Shown piece by piece: positions 27,046 to 35,931 of a DNA stretch of 64,000 bases. This stretch comes from Methylobacterium brachythecii (GTDB lineage Bacteria > Pseudomonadota > Alphaproteobacteria > Rhizobiales > Beijerinckiaceae), in assembly GCF_014196345.1 (NCBI RefSeq), contig NZ_JACIDN010000003.1, positions 434,001-498,000 of the forward strand, given 5' to 3'. A model generated the notes under the pieces. The model was not told the DNA's origin. It saw nothing but the letters and a program-made list of their open reading frames with translations, and made no database searches. The position numbers and the translations under genes were made by a program. The stretch's first letter is position 1. The number at the start of each line of letters is the position of its first letter.

Positions 27046-27641
27046 GGCTTCATCAGCCGATCGGGATTCTGCCGGGGTAGCATCCGGTCGAGCACGTAAT
27101 CCCGGCGGATCGCCACGTGCCAGGCCGTCGCCAGGATGTGGAGTCCGACGAGGAGGTAGACCGCCCACTGTCCGACGAGATGAGCCTTCTCGAAGGCCTC
27201 GTGAAGCTCCTTGTTCTTCTCGAATCCCGGGATCGGGAACAGGTAGAAGAACTGTGTCGCGTTGCCGTTATAGGCGCTGAGCAGGAAGCCGGTGATCGGC
27301 ATGATCAGGAAGACGGCATAGAGCAGCCAGTGGCTCGCCTTCGCGATGAGGGCGAGGCCATGCGGTTCCGTGACCTCAGGCGGCGGTGGATTGACGATCC
27401 GCCACAGGATCCGGATCACCACCAATGCAAGAATCGTCAGCCCGACCGACTTATGGAAGGCGAACAGCACCGGCTTGGCCGGTTCCTCCCGCGCGAGGCT
27501 CGCGGCAACCCAGGCCAGCGGCAGCACCGCAACGACAAGGGCTGAGGTCAGCCAATGCAGGACCTGAGCCGTCGCGCTGTAGCGCGGGATCATCGGCGTG
27601 AGTTCGGGGGTGATCGAAAGCGTGTGGTCGGACGAGGACAT
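27027..27641 (-). CDS. Cytochrome b561 family membrane protein
   Basis: 204 residues from ATG 27641 with GAGGGG upstream. Four membrane helices carry His residues positioned for two b-type haems ([31 protein letters not shown]). Bacterial members (CybB-like) move electrons between the quinone pool and periplasmic or membrane acceptors, and some oxidise superoxide. The lysine-rich loop between helices 3 and 4 is periplasmic. It stands alone on its strand. Confidence 0.88.
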   Translation of the reverse strand: MSSSDHTLSITPELTPMIPRYSATAQVLHWLTSALVVAVLPLAWVAASLAREEPAKPVLFAFHKSVGLTILALVVIRILWRIVNPPPPEVTEPHGLALIAKASHWLLYAVFLIMPITGFLLSAYNGNATQFFYLFPIPGFEKNKELHEAFEKAHLVGQWAVYLLVGLHILATAWHVAIRRDYVLDRMLPRQNPDRLMKPQPRGG

Positions 27642-27762
27642 GCAGCCCCTCTCTCTCGTGAGCGGATCGGCAAGCGTCCCGACGACAGAACGCGAATTGC
27701 AATAATGTGCAAGGCGACCGACACGATCGGTCGAGTCCGCGGCCACCGTAGCGCCGTCAGCC

Positions 27763-27828
27763 TTGACGGATGGGGCCCGATCGGGCATTCACCGCGCCGA
27801 ATTCGGCCGGGGTTTCGCCCGGCCTTTT
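27763..27828 (+). promoter_or_regulatory. Putative rpmG promoter and attenuator-like 5' hairpin
   Basis: TTGACG (27763-27768) and CATTCA (27786-27791) 17 bases apart form a weak promoter candidate. Just after it GGCCGGG (27805-27811) and CCCGGCC (27818-27824) form a perfect hairpin followed by TTTTGCGTTT, which looks like an intrinsic terminator on the + strand. No + strand gene ends close by, so it may be a leader hairpin controlling rpmG, or the end of an unseen transcript. Confidence 0.4.
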
Positions 27829-27880
27829 GCGTTTCGCCCAAGCGGAATGCCCCGTCACACCGCTTCAGGAGCGCCGCGCC

Positions 27881-28048
27881 ATGGCCAAGGCCGTCACCGT
27901 CAAGATCAAGCTGATCTCCACCGCCGACACCGGCTACTTCTACGTCACCAAGAAGAACTCCCGCACGCAGACCGAGAAGCTGACCATGCGGAAGTACGAC
28001 CCGGTCGTGCGCAAGCACGTCGATTTCAAAGAGACGAAGATCAAGTAA
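27881..28048 (+). CDS. rpmG: 50S ribosomal protein L33
   Basis: 55 residues, the full length of bacterial L33. The sequence contains [20 protein letters not shown] and the C-terminal [14 protein letters not shown] typical of the family. It lacks the CxxC zinc pairs, so it is the zinc-independent form. Preceded by AGGAGCGCCGCGCC. A strong terminator hairpin follows at 28115-28149. Confidence 0.97.
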   Translation: MAKAVTVKIKLISTADTGYFYVTKKNSRTQTEKLTMRKYDPVVRKHVDFKETKIK

Positions 28049-28114
28049 GGCATTCGATCTGCCGAGGTTGAGCCTCTTCGACCTCCATCGTCGACGGCAT
28101 TGCGGATACTCCTC

Positions 28115-28149
28115 AAAAAGACGTCGCCCAGCCCGGGCGGCGTCTTTTT
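28115..28149 (+). terminator. Intrinsic terminator after rpmG
   Basis: AAAAAGACGTCGCCC pairs with GGGCGGCGTCTTTTT across an AGCCC loop with one mismatch, giving a GC-rich stem and a T-run. The A-run on the other arm makes it potentially bidirectional. Confidence 0.88.
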
Positions 28150-28334
28150 CGTTGCGGGGCGGCTTCACGGCCTCGCTTGGCTGCCCTTACGAACTGCGTT
28201 TCGCCGCTGCGACGGGTGACGGCCGAGGTTGGGCGGGGTATATTCGGTAACCAAGAGACGAAGGCCTGCGGCTCAGGGGGAGCCGTCGTGGTCGCGCTCG
28301 TCTGCGTCCTCAGCCCCCACGATTGCCGACAGCG

Positions 28335-28955
28335 ATGCCGTTTTCGATCCTCGATCTCGTGGTGCTCGGCATCGTGATGATCTCCGCGCTTCTGGCCGCC
28401 GTGCGCGGCGTGACCCGCGAGGTGCTCGCCATCGTGGCCTGGGTGGTGGCCGCAGCCGTGGCCTGGACGCTGCACCCGATGCTGCTTCCAACGGTGAAGC
28501 AGCACGTGTCCAGCGACACCGTCGCGCTCGTTGCCTCGATCGCCGCGATCTTTCTCGGCACCTTGATCGTGGTCTCGATCATCACCGTCAAGATCTCGGA
28601 CATCGTGCTCGACTCGCGCATCGGCGCGGTCGACCGCTCCCTCGGGTTCATCTTCGGAGCCGCGCGCGGCTTCCTGATCTGCGTGATCGGCTGGGTTTTC
28701 CTGGCGTGGCTCGTCCAGGGCAAAATGCCGGAATGGGCCGCGCAGGCGAAGAGCAAGCCGTATCTGGAGAAATCCGGCGACGCGCTGGTCGCGCAGCTTC
28801 CGGCCAATCCCGAAGGCTTCCTGAAGAACCTGCGCAAGCCGAAGGGTGACGGCACCGGCGAGCCGGTCGAGCCGCCGGCCGAGACCGATACCGGTGGCCA
28901 GAAGCGAAGTGACGCCCAGCCTGCCGCTCCGGCCACGCCGGCATCGGGACGCTGA
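28335..28955 (+). CDS. cvpA: CvpA family inner-membrane protein
   Basis: 206 residues from ATG 28335. Four membrane helices in the first 140 residues, with the conserved family segments LDLVVLGIVMISALLAAVRG and GAVDRSLGFIFGAARG, then a Pro/Ala-rich cytoplasmic tail. CvpA is needed for colicin V export in E. coli and for envelope stress tolerance elsewhere; the mechanism is unknown. It lies just upstream of purF, the classical cvpA-purF order. Confidence 0.9.
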   Translation: MPFSILDLVVLGIVMISALLAAVRGVTREVLAIVAWVVAAAVAWTLHPMLLPTVKQHVSSDTVALVASIAAIFLGTLIVVSIITVKISDIVLDSRIGAVDRSLGFIFGAARGFLICVIGWVFLAWLVQGKMPEWAAQAKSKPYLEKSGDALVAQLPANPEGFLKNLRKPKGDGTGEPVEPPAETDTGGQKRSDAQPAAPATPASGR

Positions 28956-29057
28956 TCTGCGTGGAACCGTTCTTGGTTACGGACGCAAGGCCGACTAAGT
29001 AGCGCTTTTCCAAGATCGTCCGGAGCCCGCTTCCGGCAACGAGGACTCGTTATCGGC

Positions 29058-30548
29058 ATGTCTGATTGCGGCGTGAGCGTCCCCGACGTGGAGAGCGACC
29101 GCGATCCGCTGGGCGAATACGGAGACACTCTCCGCGAAGAGTGCGGCGTCTTCGGCATCTATGGCCATGAGAATGCCTCGGCGGTCGTGGCCCTCGGCCT
29201 GCATGCCCTGCAGCACCGCGGCCAGGAGGCAGCCGGCATCGTCTCCTTCGACGGGCTGGTCTTCCATTCCGAGCGCCGCCAGGGCCTCGTCGGCGACAAC
29301 TTCTCGGACCGCGCCACCATCGAGCGCCTGCGTGGCCGCGCCGCGATCGGCCACACGCGCTACTCGACCACCGGCGGCACCGTACTGCGCAACGTGCAGC
29401 CTCTCTTCGCGGAACTGGCGAGCGGCGGCCTTGCAGTGGCCCATAACGGCAACCTGACCAACGCGCTCTCGATCCGCCGCGACCTCGTGAGCGAAGGCGC
29501 CATCACGCAGTCGACCTCGGATACCGAGGTGATCCTGCACCTCGCCGCCCGCAGCCGGAAGCCGCGCATCATCGAGCGCTTCGTCGACGCCCTGCAGCGG
29601 ATCGAGGGCGCCTACGCCATCGTCGCGCTGACCAACAAGAAGCTGATCGGTGCGCGCGACCCGCTCGGTATCCGCCCGCTGGTACTGGGCGAGCTCGACG
29701 GCCGCTACATCCTTGCCTCTGAGACCTGCGCCCTCGACATCATTGGCGCGCGCTTCGTGCGCGACATCGAGAACGGCGAGGTGGTGGTGATCTCGGAAGA
29801 GGGCATCGAGTCGATGCGCTTCGCCGAGCGGCAGCCGATGCGGCCCTGCATCTTCGAGTACATCTATTTCGCCCGGCCGGACTCGGTAGTGAACGGCAAG
29901 AGCGTCTACGCCATCCGAAAGAACATCGGCCGGGAGCTCGCCCGCGAGGCGCCGGCAGAGGCCGACATCGTGATCCCGGTGCCGGATTCCGGCGTGCCTG
30001 CGGCGCTGGGCTACGCGCAGGAGACGGGTTTGCCCTTCGAGATGGGCATCATCCGCAACCACTATGTCGGACGCACCTTCATCCAGCCGACCCAGACCGT
30101 GCGCGAACTCGGCGTGCGCATGAAGCACTCGGCCAATCGCGCCGCCGTCGAGGGCAAGCGCATCGTGATGGTCGACGACAGCTTGGTGCGCGGCACCACC
30201 TCGATCAAGATCGTGCGCATGATGCGTGAAGCCGGCGCCCGCGAGGTACACTTCCGGATCGCATCACCGCCGATCACGCATCCCGATTTCTACGGGATCG
30301 ACACGCCCGAGCGCGAGAAGTTGCTGGCCGCGACCTACGATCTCGAGGGCATGCGCGACTATATCGGCGCGGATTCGTTGGCGTTTCTCTCGATTCCTGG
30401 CCTGTACCGCGCCATGGGCGAGGACGGCCGGAATGAATCCTGCCCGCAATTCACCGACCATTGCTTCACGGGCGATTATCCGACCGGACTGACCGACCTG
30501 AAGATCGCCGGCGAGCGCCGCCTCGCGCTCCTTGCCGAGGCGGATTGA
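29058..30548 (+). CDS. purF: Amidophosphoribosyltransferase
   Basis: 496 residues. It catalyses the first committed step of purine synthesis, from PRPP and glutamine to phosphoribosylamine. A short propeptide precedes the nucleophile Cys29 in REECGVFGI, which becomes the N-terminus after self-cleavage. The glutaminase domain (to about 255) is followed by the phosphoribosyltransferase domain with the PRPP loop RIVMVDDSLVRGTTS. The C-terminal cysteines of iron-sulfur-type enzymes are not obvious beyond FTDHCFTGDYP and the Cys in ESCPQF. It follows cvpA with a 102-base gap. Confidence 0.97.
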   Translation: MSDCGVSVPDVESDRDPLGEYGDTLREECGVFGIYGHENASAVVALGLHALQHRGQEAAGIVSFDGLVFHSERRQGLVGDNFSDRATIERLRGRAAIGHTRYSTTGGTVLRNVQPLFAELASGGLAVAHNGNLTNALSIRRDLVSEGAITQSTSDTEVILHLAARSRKPRIIERFVDALQRIEGAYAIVALTNKKLIGARDPLGIRPLVLGELDGRYILASETCALDIIGARFVRDIENGEVVVISEEGIESMRFAERQPMRPCIFEYIYFARPDSVVNGKSVYAIRKNIGRELAREAPAEADIVIPVPDSGVPAALGYAQETGLPFEMGIIRNHYVGRTFIQPTQTVRELGVRMKHSANRAAVEGKRIVMVDDSLVRGTTSIKIVRMMREAGAREVHFRIASPPITHPDFYGIDTPEREKLLAATYDLEGMRDYIGADSLAFLSIPGLYRAMGEDGRNESCPQFTDHCFTGDYPTGLTDLKIAGERRLALLAEAD

Positions 30549-30591
30549 TCGGTCGTGCTTGCGGTCGGCACGGCCGTGCTGCATCCCAAAC

Positions 30592-30709
30592 CCGTCATTC
30601 CAGGGCCGCGCAGCGGAGCCCGGAATCCACCCGTGATGCCGTCGTTCCCGTGGGACTCGTGTGCCCAGTCGTGGATTCCGGGTTCCGCTGCGCGGCCCCG
30701 GAATGACGG
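30592..30709. repeat. Long interspersed palindromic repeat
   Basis: Two 39-base arms, 30592-30630 (starting CCGTCATTCCAGGGCCGCGC) and 30671-30709 (ending GCGCGGCCCCGGAATGACGG), are inverted copies with only a few mismatches around a 40-base loop. This sequence type is familiar as a dispersed intergenic palindrome in Methylobacterium and Bradyrhizobium genomes. It fills the gap between purF and an SDR gene and could fold in RNA as a terminator-like or processing hairpin. Confidence 0.85.
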
Positions 30710-30727
30710 TAGGGGAATGATCTTTCG

Positions 30728-31489
30728 ATGACCGAAATCTCGAACAAGCCGCTCGCCGACCGGATCGCCGTCGTCACCGGCGCCTCACGCGGCATCGGCC
30801 GTGCCGCCGCCCTCGCGCTGGCGGAAGCCGGTGCGCATGTGATCGCCGTGGCCCGCACGCAGGGCGCGCTCGAAGAGCTGGACGACGCGATCCAGGCCGT
30901 CGGGTCGAGCACCACGCTCGTCCCGCTGAACCTCACCGACTACGACGCGATCGACAGGCTCGGCGCGGCGATCGACGAGCGCTGGGGCCGGCTCGACATT
31001 CTCGTGGGCAATGCCGGCATCCTTGGCGCACTCATGCCGCTCGGGCATCTGACGCCGAAGGTCTGGCAGCAGACGATGGACATCAACGTCACCGCCAATT
31101 GGCGGCTGATCCGCTCTCTGGATCCGTTGTTGCGCCGCTCGGATGCCGGCCGCGCGATCTTCGTGACCTCCGGTGCCGCCTCGAAGTGCCGGGCCTATTG
31201 GGGGCCGTACTCAATCTCGAAGGCCGCGCTCGATGCCATGGTGCGCACCTACGCCGCCGAGACCGAGACCACGCCAATCCGCGCCATGCTTCTCAGCCCC
31301 GGTCCCCTGCGCACCGCCATGCGCCGCTCCGCCATGCCGGGCGAGGACCCGGAGACGCTAAAGACGCCCGAGGATCTCGCGCCGAGCTTCGTGCGGCTGG
31401 CCTCGCCGGACTGGAGCGAGAGCGGAAAGATCTTCGATTTTCCGACCGGGCAGGTACTCGCCTTCCGTACGCCCGAGGCACTGGCATGA
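30728..31489 (+). CDS. Short-chain dehydrogenase/reductase
   Basis: 253 residues, one Rossmann domain. TGASRGIG is the cofactor loop, NAGI follows strand 4, and YSISK carries the catalytic Tyr and Lys, with Ser in FVTSGAASK. The residues after the second strand (VARTQ) suggest NADP preference. The substrate is not predictable; the 3-oxoacyl-ACP reductase-like group is closest by pattern. Its stop overlaps the start of a DHFR-like gene (ATGA), so the two are translationally coupled. Confidence 0.88.
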   Translation: MTEISNKPLADRIAVVTGASRGIGRAAALALAEAGAHVIAVARTQGALEELDDAIQAVGSSTTLVPLNLTDYDAIDRLGAAIDERWGRLDILVGNAGILGALMPLGHLTPKVWQQTMDINVTANWRLIRSLDPLLRRSDAGRAIFVTSGAASKCRAYWGPYSISKAALDAMVRTYAAETETTPIRAMLLSPGPLRTAMRRSAMPGEDPETLKTPEDLAPSFVRLASPDWSESGKIFDFPTGQVLAFRTPEALA

Positions 31490-31902
31490 TCGACGTCCGC
31501 AGCATGTGCGCCATCGGGCAGCGCGGGCAGCTCGGCTTGAACGGCCATTTGCCCTGGGAGGGCAACACCGATCCGGTCTTCGTCGAGGACGTGACGCGTT
31601 TCTTCGCGATCACCATGGGCCACGTCCTGATCGCCGGCCCCAAGACCATCGCATCGGTCCCCGAATTCGCCTTCAAGGACCGTACGATCGATGTGATCCG
31701 TTCGCACGAGGACCCCGAAGAAGTGCTCGCGCGCTATCCGGGCCGGCGCATCTATGTCGGCGGCGGCATCGCCGTGTGGAACATCTACGCCAAGTACATC
31801 CAGCAATGGGACATCACTCGGCTGCCCTACGATGGCGAGGCCGATCGTTGGTTCGATCCGGCGTGGCTGGTGGGCGGGGACCATCGCATCGTTCCCACCT
31901 GA
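31486..31902 (+). CDS. Dihydrofolate reductase-like protein
   Basis: 138 residues, shorter than typical FolA (about 160). The N-terminus IGQRGQLGLNGHLPW matches the DHFR pattern, followed by EDVTRFFAITMGHVLIAGPKT with the active-site acid, and YVGGGIAVW for the C-terminal strand and loop. It may reduce dihydrofolate or pterin, or have another substrate; no thymidylate synthase is adjacent, which is the usual partner of folA. It overlaps the upstream SDR gene by four bases. Confidence 0.78.
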   Translation: MIDVRSMCAIGQRGQLGLNGHLPWEGNTDPVFVEDVTRFFAITMGHVLIAGPKTIASVPEFAFKDRTIDVIRSHEDPEEVLARYPGRRIYVGGGIAVWNIYAKYIQQWDITRLPYDGEADRWFDPAWLVGGDHRIVPT

Positions 31903-31971
31903 ACCGAACGGCTCCGCTACACGTTCTCAGAGCCCGGCCTGTGCGAGCCGGTCGCCAGGGGAGGGCGCGGA

Positions 31972-33096
31972 ATGGCCGGTCACGGCTATCAGTTCGGCAT
32001 CGAGGAAGAGTACTTTCTGGCGGACGCGGAGACCCGCGGCACGCCCCGGCGCTCGGTGAAGCCCTTCCATGTCGAGGCCGGAGAGCGGCTGCCCGAGATC
32101 GGCCGCGAGCTGCTGCAGTGTCAGGTCGAGGTGTGCACACCGCCTTCCACCGAGTTCGCAAAAGCGCGCGAGGTGCTGCATCGGCAGCGCTGCCAGCTCT
32201 CCGAGATCGGCCGCGAGCACGGGCTCCTGGTCTTCGCCGCGGGCACGCATCCCGTGGCGGATTGGGCGCGACAGCTCCCCACCAAGGGCGACCGCTATCG
32301 CGGCATCCTGCGCGACGTCGGGCTCGCCGGGCGCCGCAGCCTGATCTGCGGAATGCATGTCCATGTCGAGGTGAAGGAACCGGACAACAGGGTCGCGCTG
32401 ATGACCCGGCTGCTGCCGTTTCAGCCGCTGCTCTTCGCGCTCTCGGCCTCGTCGCCGTTCTGGCAGGGCAAGCCGACGGGCCTCTCGGCCTATCGCCTCA
32501 GTGCCTTCGGGGAGCTGCCGCGCACGGGGTTGCCAGAGCTGATCACCACTGAAGCGGATTACGCGCGTTACGTGCGCATTATGGTCAATGCCGGCTCGAT
32601 TCAGGATGCGAGCTTCCTCTGGTACTCGCTGCGGCCGTCGATGAAATTCCCGACGCTGGAGCTGCGCATCGCCGACAGCTGCACCCGTCTCGACGACGCA
32701 CTCGCCATTGCCGCGATCTATCGCTGCCTCGTGCGCCTCGTGGAGCGGCGGCCGGATCTCAACGCCAATCTCAATGGCGTCTCGCGGGCCCTGGCGCAGG
32801 AGAACCTCTGGCGGGCCCAGCGCAATGGCGTCGAAGCCGAGCTGATCGACGAGGCCTCCGAGCAGGCTTTCCCCTTCCCGGACTACCTCGACACTGTGCT
32901 CTCGCTGATCGCCGAGGATATCGAAGCCCTCGACTGTCGCGCCGAGGTCGAGCAAGCCCATCGCATCGTTCGGGAAGGCACCAGCGCCGACCGGCAGATC
33001 GCGTTATTCGAAGAGATGCGCGGGGGAGAAACCAGCAATCGTCACGCCATGGACTCGGTGGTCGACTGGCTCGCGGAGACGACCCGTGGGGAATAG
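31972..33096 (+). CDS. Carboxylate-amine ligase, GCS2 family (YbdK-like)
   Basis: 374 residues. The signatures FGIEEEYFL at the N-terminus, CGMHVHVEV in the middle and PTLELRIADSC near the C-terminus are those of the glutamate-cysteine ligase type 2 family. YbdK of E. coli has weak gamma-glutamylcysteine ligase activity; the natural reaction is unclear in most members. It follows the DHFR-like gene with a 69-base gap. Confidence 0.87.
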   Translation: MAGHGYQFGIEEEYFLADAETRGTPRRSVKPFHVEAGERLPEIGRELLQCQVEVCTPPSTEFAKAREVLHRQRCQLSEIGREHGLLVFAAGTHPVADWARQLPTKGDRYRGILRDVGLAGRRSLICGMHVHVEVKEPDNRVALMTRLLPFQPLLFALSASSPFWQGKPTGLSAYRLSAFGELPRTGLPELITTEADYARYVRIMVNAGSIQDASFLWYSLRPSMKFPTLELRIADSCTRLDDALAIAAIYRCLVRLVERRPDLNANLNGVSRALAQENLWRAQRNGVEAELIDEASEQAFPFPDYLDTVLSLIAEDIEALDCRAEVEQAHRIVREGTSADRQIALFEEMRGGETSNRHAMDSVVDWLAETTRGE

Positions 33097-33264
33097 TTGA
33101 ATTTATCCACACTCAGTCTTGGGCAAGAGGTGCGTTTGTCTTGTTTTTGTGTCCCTATTTTAAGCTTGGCCATTGAGGCGGCCGTCGAACGGCCCTAGCG
33201 ACGAGGATCGGCCCGAACTCGAAAAATCGGAGGCCGACAACAAGCCGTCTCTGGGGGCTAAAAA

Positions 33265-33693
33265 ATGAAAGAACTTCTGTTTTCGGCGCAGGGCAGAATT
33301 GGCCGCGGCCAGTTCTGGAAGGGCTCGATTCTGTTCGGCCTAGCCCTCATGGTCGTCATGACCATCGTCAATCTCGTCATCGGCCGATTCATCGGCAACC
33401 AGTCTGGCGAGGCCGGCAACTACTCGGTCGAGGGAGCTGCCGCCGTGCCGTTCATCCTCGCCAACCTGGCTCTGATGATCCCCGCCGTGTGGGCCGGCAT
33501 CTGCCTCGGCATCAAGCGCTACCACGATCGCGGCAAGTCGGGCCTCTGGATCCTGATCATGTTCGTGCCGTTCATCGGCGGCATTTGGTACTTCGTCGAA
33601 ACCGGCTTCCTGCGCGGCACGATCGGCCCGAACCTGTACGGCGCCGATCCGGTCCCCGGCGCAGCTCTCGCTCCGATCGCCGCGGCAGCCTGA
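33265..33693 (+). CDS. DUF805 membrane protein
   Basis: 142 residues with three or four membrane helices. The N-terminal FSAQGRIGRGQFWKG and the central IKRYHDRGKSGLWIL are the DUF805 hallmarks. The family is small inner-membrane proteins without a settled function. The preceding 168 bases contain AT-rich tracts and a short hairpin (33180-33194) but no promoter I can define. Confidence 0.88.
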   Translation: MKELLFSAQGRIGRGQFWKGSILFGLALMVVMTIVNLVIGRFIGNQSGEAGNYSVEGAAAVPFILANLALMIPAVWAGICLGIKRYHDRGKSGLWILIMFVPFIGGIWYFVETGFLRGTIGPNLYGADPVPGAALAPIAAAA

Positions 33694-33702
33694 GACGACG
33701 TC

Positions 33703-33733
33703 CTGATCGGCCGGAGATCTTCCGGCCGATCAG
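33703..33733. terminator. Inverted repeat between convergent DUF805 and der genes
   Basis: Perfect 13-base arms CTGATCGGCCGGA (33703-33715) and TCCGGCCGATCAG (33721-33733) around GATCT. It covers the der stop codon. There is no strong T-run, so it is a terminator-like hairpin serving two convergent genes rather than a textbook one. Confidence 0.6.
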
Positions 33734-35076
33734 CCCTTGTCGAAGGGATTCTTCGTCGTCCGAAGTGACAGCCGGATCGGCGTCCCTGGCAAGTCGAAGG
33801 CCTCGCGCAGCGAGTTGACCAAGTATCGCGTGTAGGACTTCGGCAAGGCGTCGAGCTGGTTGCCGAACAGCGCGAAATGGGGCGGCCGGCTCTTCACCTG
33901 AGTGGCGTAGCGGATCTTGATGCGGCGGCCTGAGACGGCCGGCGGAGGATTGCGCGAGGTCGACTCGCTCAGCCAGTCATTGATCTTCGACGTCGAGACA
34001 CGCCGGCTCCAGACTTCGGATGCGGCCATGATCGCCTGCATCAGCTTGTCGATGCCCTCTCCAGCGAGCCCCGACAGCGGAACCACCCCGACCCCGCGAA
34101 CCTGCGGCAGCAGTCGCGTGCAGTCTTCCCGGAGCGTCTTCAGCAGACCCGGCTGATCGGCGACGAGATCCCACTTGTTGAGGCCGATCACCACGGCCCG
34201 GCCCTCGCTCTCGACGAGGTCGATGATGGTGAGATCCTGCTTCTCGAAGGGGATCGTCGCATCGAGCAGCACGACCACCACCTCGGCGAAGCGCACGGCC
34301 CGCAGCCCGTCCGACACCGCGAGCTTTTCGAGCTTGTCGTCGATCCGGGCGCGGCGGCGCATGCCGGCGGTGTCGTGCAGCTTGATCCGCTTGCCGCGCC
34401 ATTCCCAGTCGAGGGAGATCGAATCGCGGGTGATGCCGGCCTCGGGGCCGACGAGCAGACGCTCCTCGCCGAGCATGCGGTTGATCAGCGTAGACTTGCC
34501 GGCATTGGGGCGGCCGACGATGGCGACGCGGAGCGCCTTGCCGCGCGGATCGTCATCGTCCTCATCTTCATCGTCCGACTCCGGGAGCGTCTCCTGGAGG
34601 GCAGTGTGCAATTCACCGACACCTTCGCCGTGCTCGGCCGAGAACGGGATCGGATCGCCGAGACCGAGCGAGAACGCGTCGTAGGCACCGGCCAGCCCCC
34701 CGGTCCCCTCGGCCTTGTTGGCGATCAGGATCACGGGGCAACCGGAGCGGCGCACCAGCTCCGCGAAGCCACGGTCGGCCGGGAGCACCCCGGCGCGGGC
34801 ATCGATCACGAAGAGGACGACGTCGGATTCGAGGATCGCGGCCTCGGTCTGCAGGCGCATACGGCCGGTCAGCGTGTCTTCGTCGGCCTCTTCGAGGCCG
34901 GCGGTGTCGATCACGCGGAACTTGAGGCCGCCGAAGGCGACGTCGCCCTCGCGGCGGTCGCGTGTGACGCCGGGCCGATCGTCGACGAGGGCGAGCTTCC
35001 TGCCGACCAGACGGTTGAACAGGGTCGACTTGCCGACATTCGGGCGGCCGACGATCGCGACGGTCGGCATGTCCAT
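33730..35076 (-). CDS. der: Ribosome biogenesis GTPase Der (EngA)
   Basis: 448 residues with two tandem GTPase domains and a C-terminal KH-like domain. The first P-loop is GRPNVGKST with DTAGLE, the second is GRPNAGKST with DTAGMRRRA and NKWD. The first domain has NKAEG in place of NKxD, usual in alphaproteobacterial Der. An acidic linker ([11 protein letters not shown]) separates the domains. Der is essential for 50S subunit maturation. A YfgM-like gene lies 28 bases upstream on the same strand. Confidence 0.97.
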   Translation of the reverse strand: MDMPTVAIVGRPNVGKSTLFNRLVGRKLALVDDRPGVTRDRREGDVAFGGLKFRVIDTAGLEEADEDTLTGRMRLQTEAAILESDVVLFVIDARAGVLPADRGFAELVRRSGCPVILIANKAEGTGGLAGAYDAFSLGLGDPIPFSAEHGEGVGELHTALQETLPESDDEDEDDDDPRGKALRVAIVGRPNAGKSTLINRMLGEERLLVGPEAGITRDSISLDWEWRGKRIKLHDTAGMRRRARIDDKLEKLAVSDGLRAVRFAEVVVVLLDATIPFEKQDLTIIDLVESEGRAVVIGLNKWDLVADQPGLLKTLREDCTRLLPQVRGVGVVPLSGLAGEGIDKLMQAIMAASEVWSRRVSTSKINDWLSESTSRNPPPAVSGRRIKIRYATQVKSRPPHFALFGNQLDALPKSYTRYLVNSLREAFDLPGTPIRLSLRTTKNPFDKG

Positions 35077-35104
35077 GATGGTGTCAGTCTACAATCGAGA
35101 AGGG

Positions 35105-35815
35105 CTAGCGGGTCATCGGAGGCGGAGCGGCCAATTCGGGTTTGGCCTCGGTGACCGTCACCGTTCCGCCCGAGACCAGCGCCTCGTATACTTCAACCCG
35201 CTGGCGCAGGCTCTGGGGGGTCTCGGCATCGCCGGCGATCTGGTCGAACCAGCGGCCGGCGGCCTCGGAGTCGCCCTTTTTGAGGGCGGCGAGGCCAAGC
35301 ATCTCACGGGCGGTGTGGCGGAAGGTTCCGGTCGGCGCGGCGAGACCCTGGAGGCTGGTCAGCGCGGCGGAGGGGTCGGCGGCATCGATGCGGATCAGCG
35401 CCGAGCGCAGGCGGGCGAGATCGCGCAGGCCGTCGCCGAGCGAGGTGTCGGCAGCGAGCTTGTCGTACTCGGCGGCCGAGGCCGCAGCATCGCGCTTCGA
35501 CAGATCGGCAGCGGTGCGGAAGCGGGCGAGGATCTTGTAGCCGGACGGGGAGTCGCTCCGCAGCGCCGCAAAGGCCTTGTCCGCTTCAGCATCGTTGCCG
35601 GCTGTGGCGAGCTTGGTCGCCTTGTCGAACTGCTCGGAGGCCTGCTCGGCGCGTACCAGCTGGGCATGCTGCCAATAGCGCCAGCCGCCGACGCCGGCCG
35701 TGAGCAGCACCGCCGCGGCGATGATCAGGACGCTGTAGCGCTTCCAGATCGCGGCGATCTGGTCGCGGCGATAGTCTTCTTCGACCTCGCGAAAGAACTC
35801 GTTGTTCTCGGCCAT
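35105..35815 (-). CDS. YfgM-like TPR_21 membrane-anchored protein
   Basis: 236 residues from ATG 35815. A cytoplasmic N-terminus (FFREVEEDYRRDQIAAIWKRY) leads to one membrane helix (about 27-46), then a periplasmic tetratricopeptide-like helical domain of the TPR_21 family. YfgM works with the Sec translocon and periplasmic chaperones in E. coli. In many proteobacteria the order is yfgM-bamB-der; here bamB is missing between the two genes. Confidence 0.82.
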   Translation of the reverse strand: MAENNEFFREVEEDYRRDQIAAIWKRYSVLIIAAAVLLTAGVGGWRYWQHAQLVRAEQASEQFDKATKLATAGNDAEADKAFAALRSDSPSGYKILARFRTAADLSKRDAAASAAEYDKLAADTSLGDGLRDLARLRSALIRIDAADPSAALTSLQGLAAPTGTFRHTAREMLGLAALKKGDSEAAGRWFDQIAGDAETPQSLRQRVEVYEALVSGGTVTVTEAKPELAAPPPMTR

Positions 35816-35931
35816 TCCGTTCCGGGCGCCCGTTCGGGCCGAGCCCGCCTCAACCATCTCAAGGCGGCGCGCCTAGCACGACGGCCGGGCTTTGGCGAAT
35901 GGAATGCGCTGCGCAAAGACGGAGTGACGCC

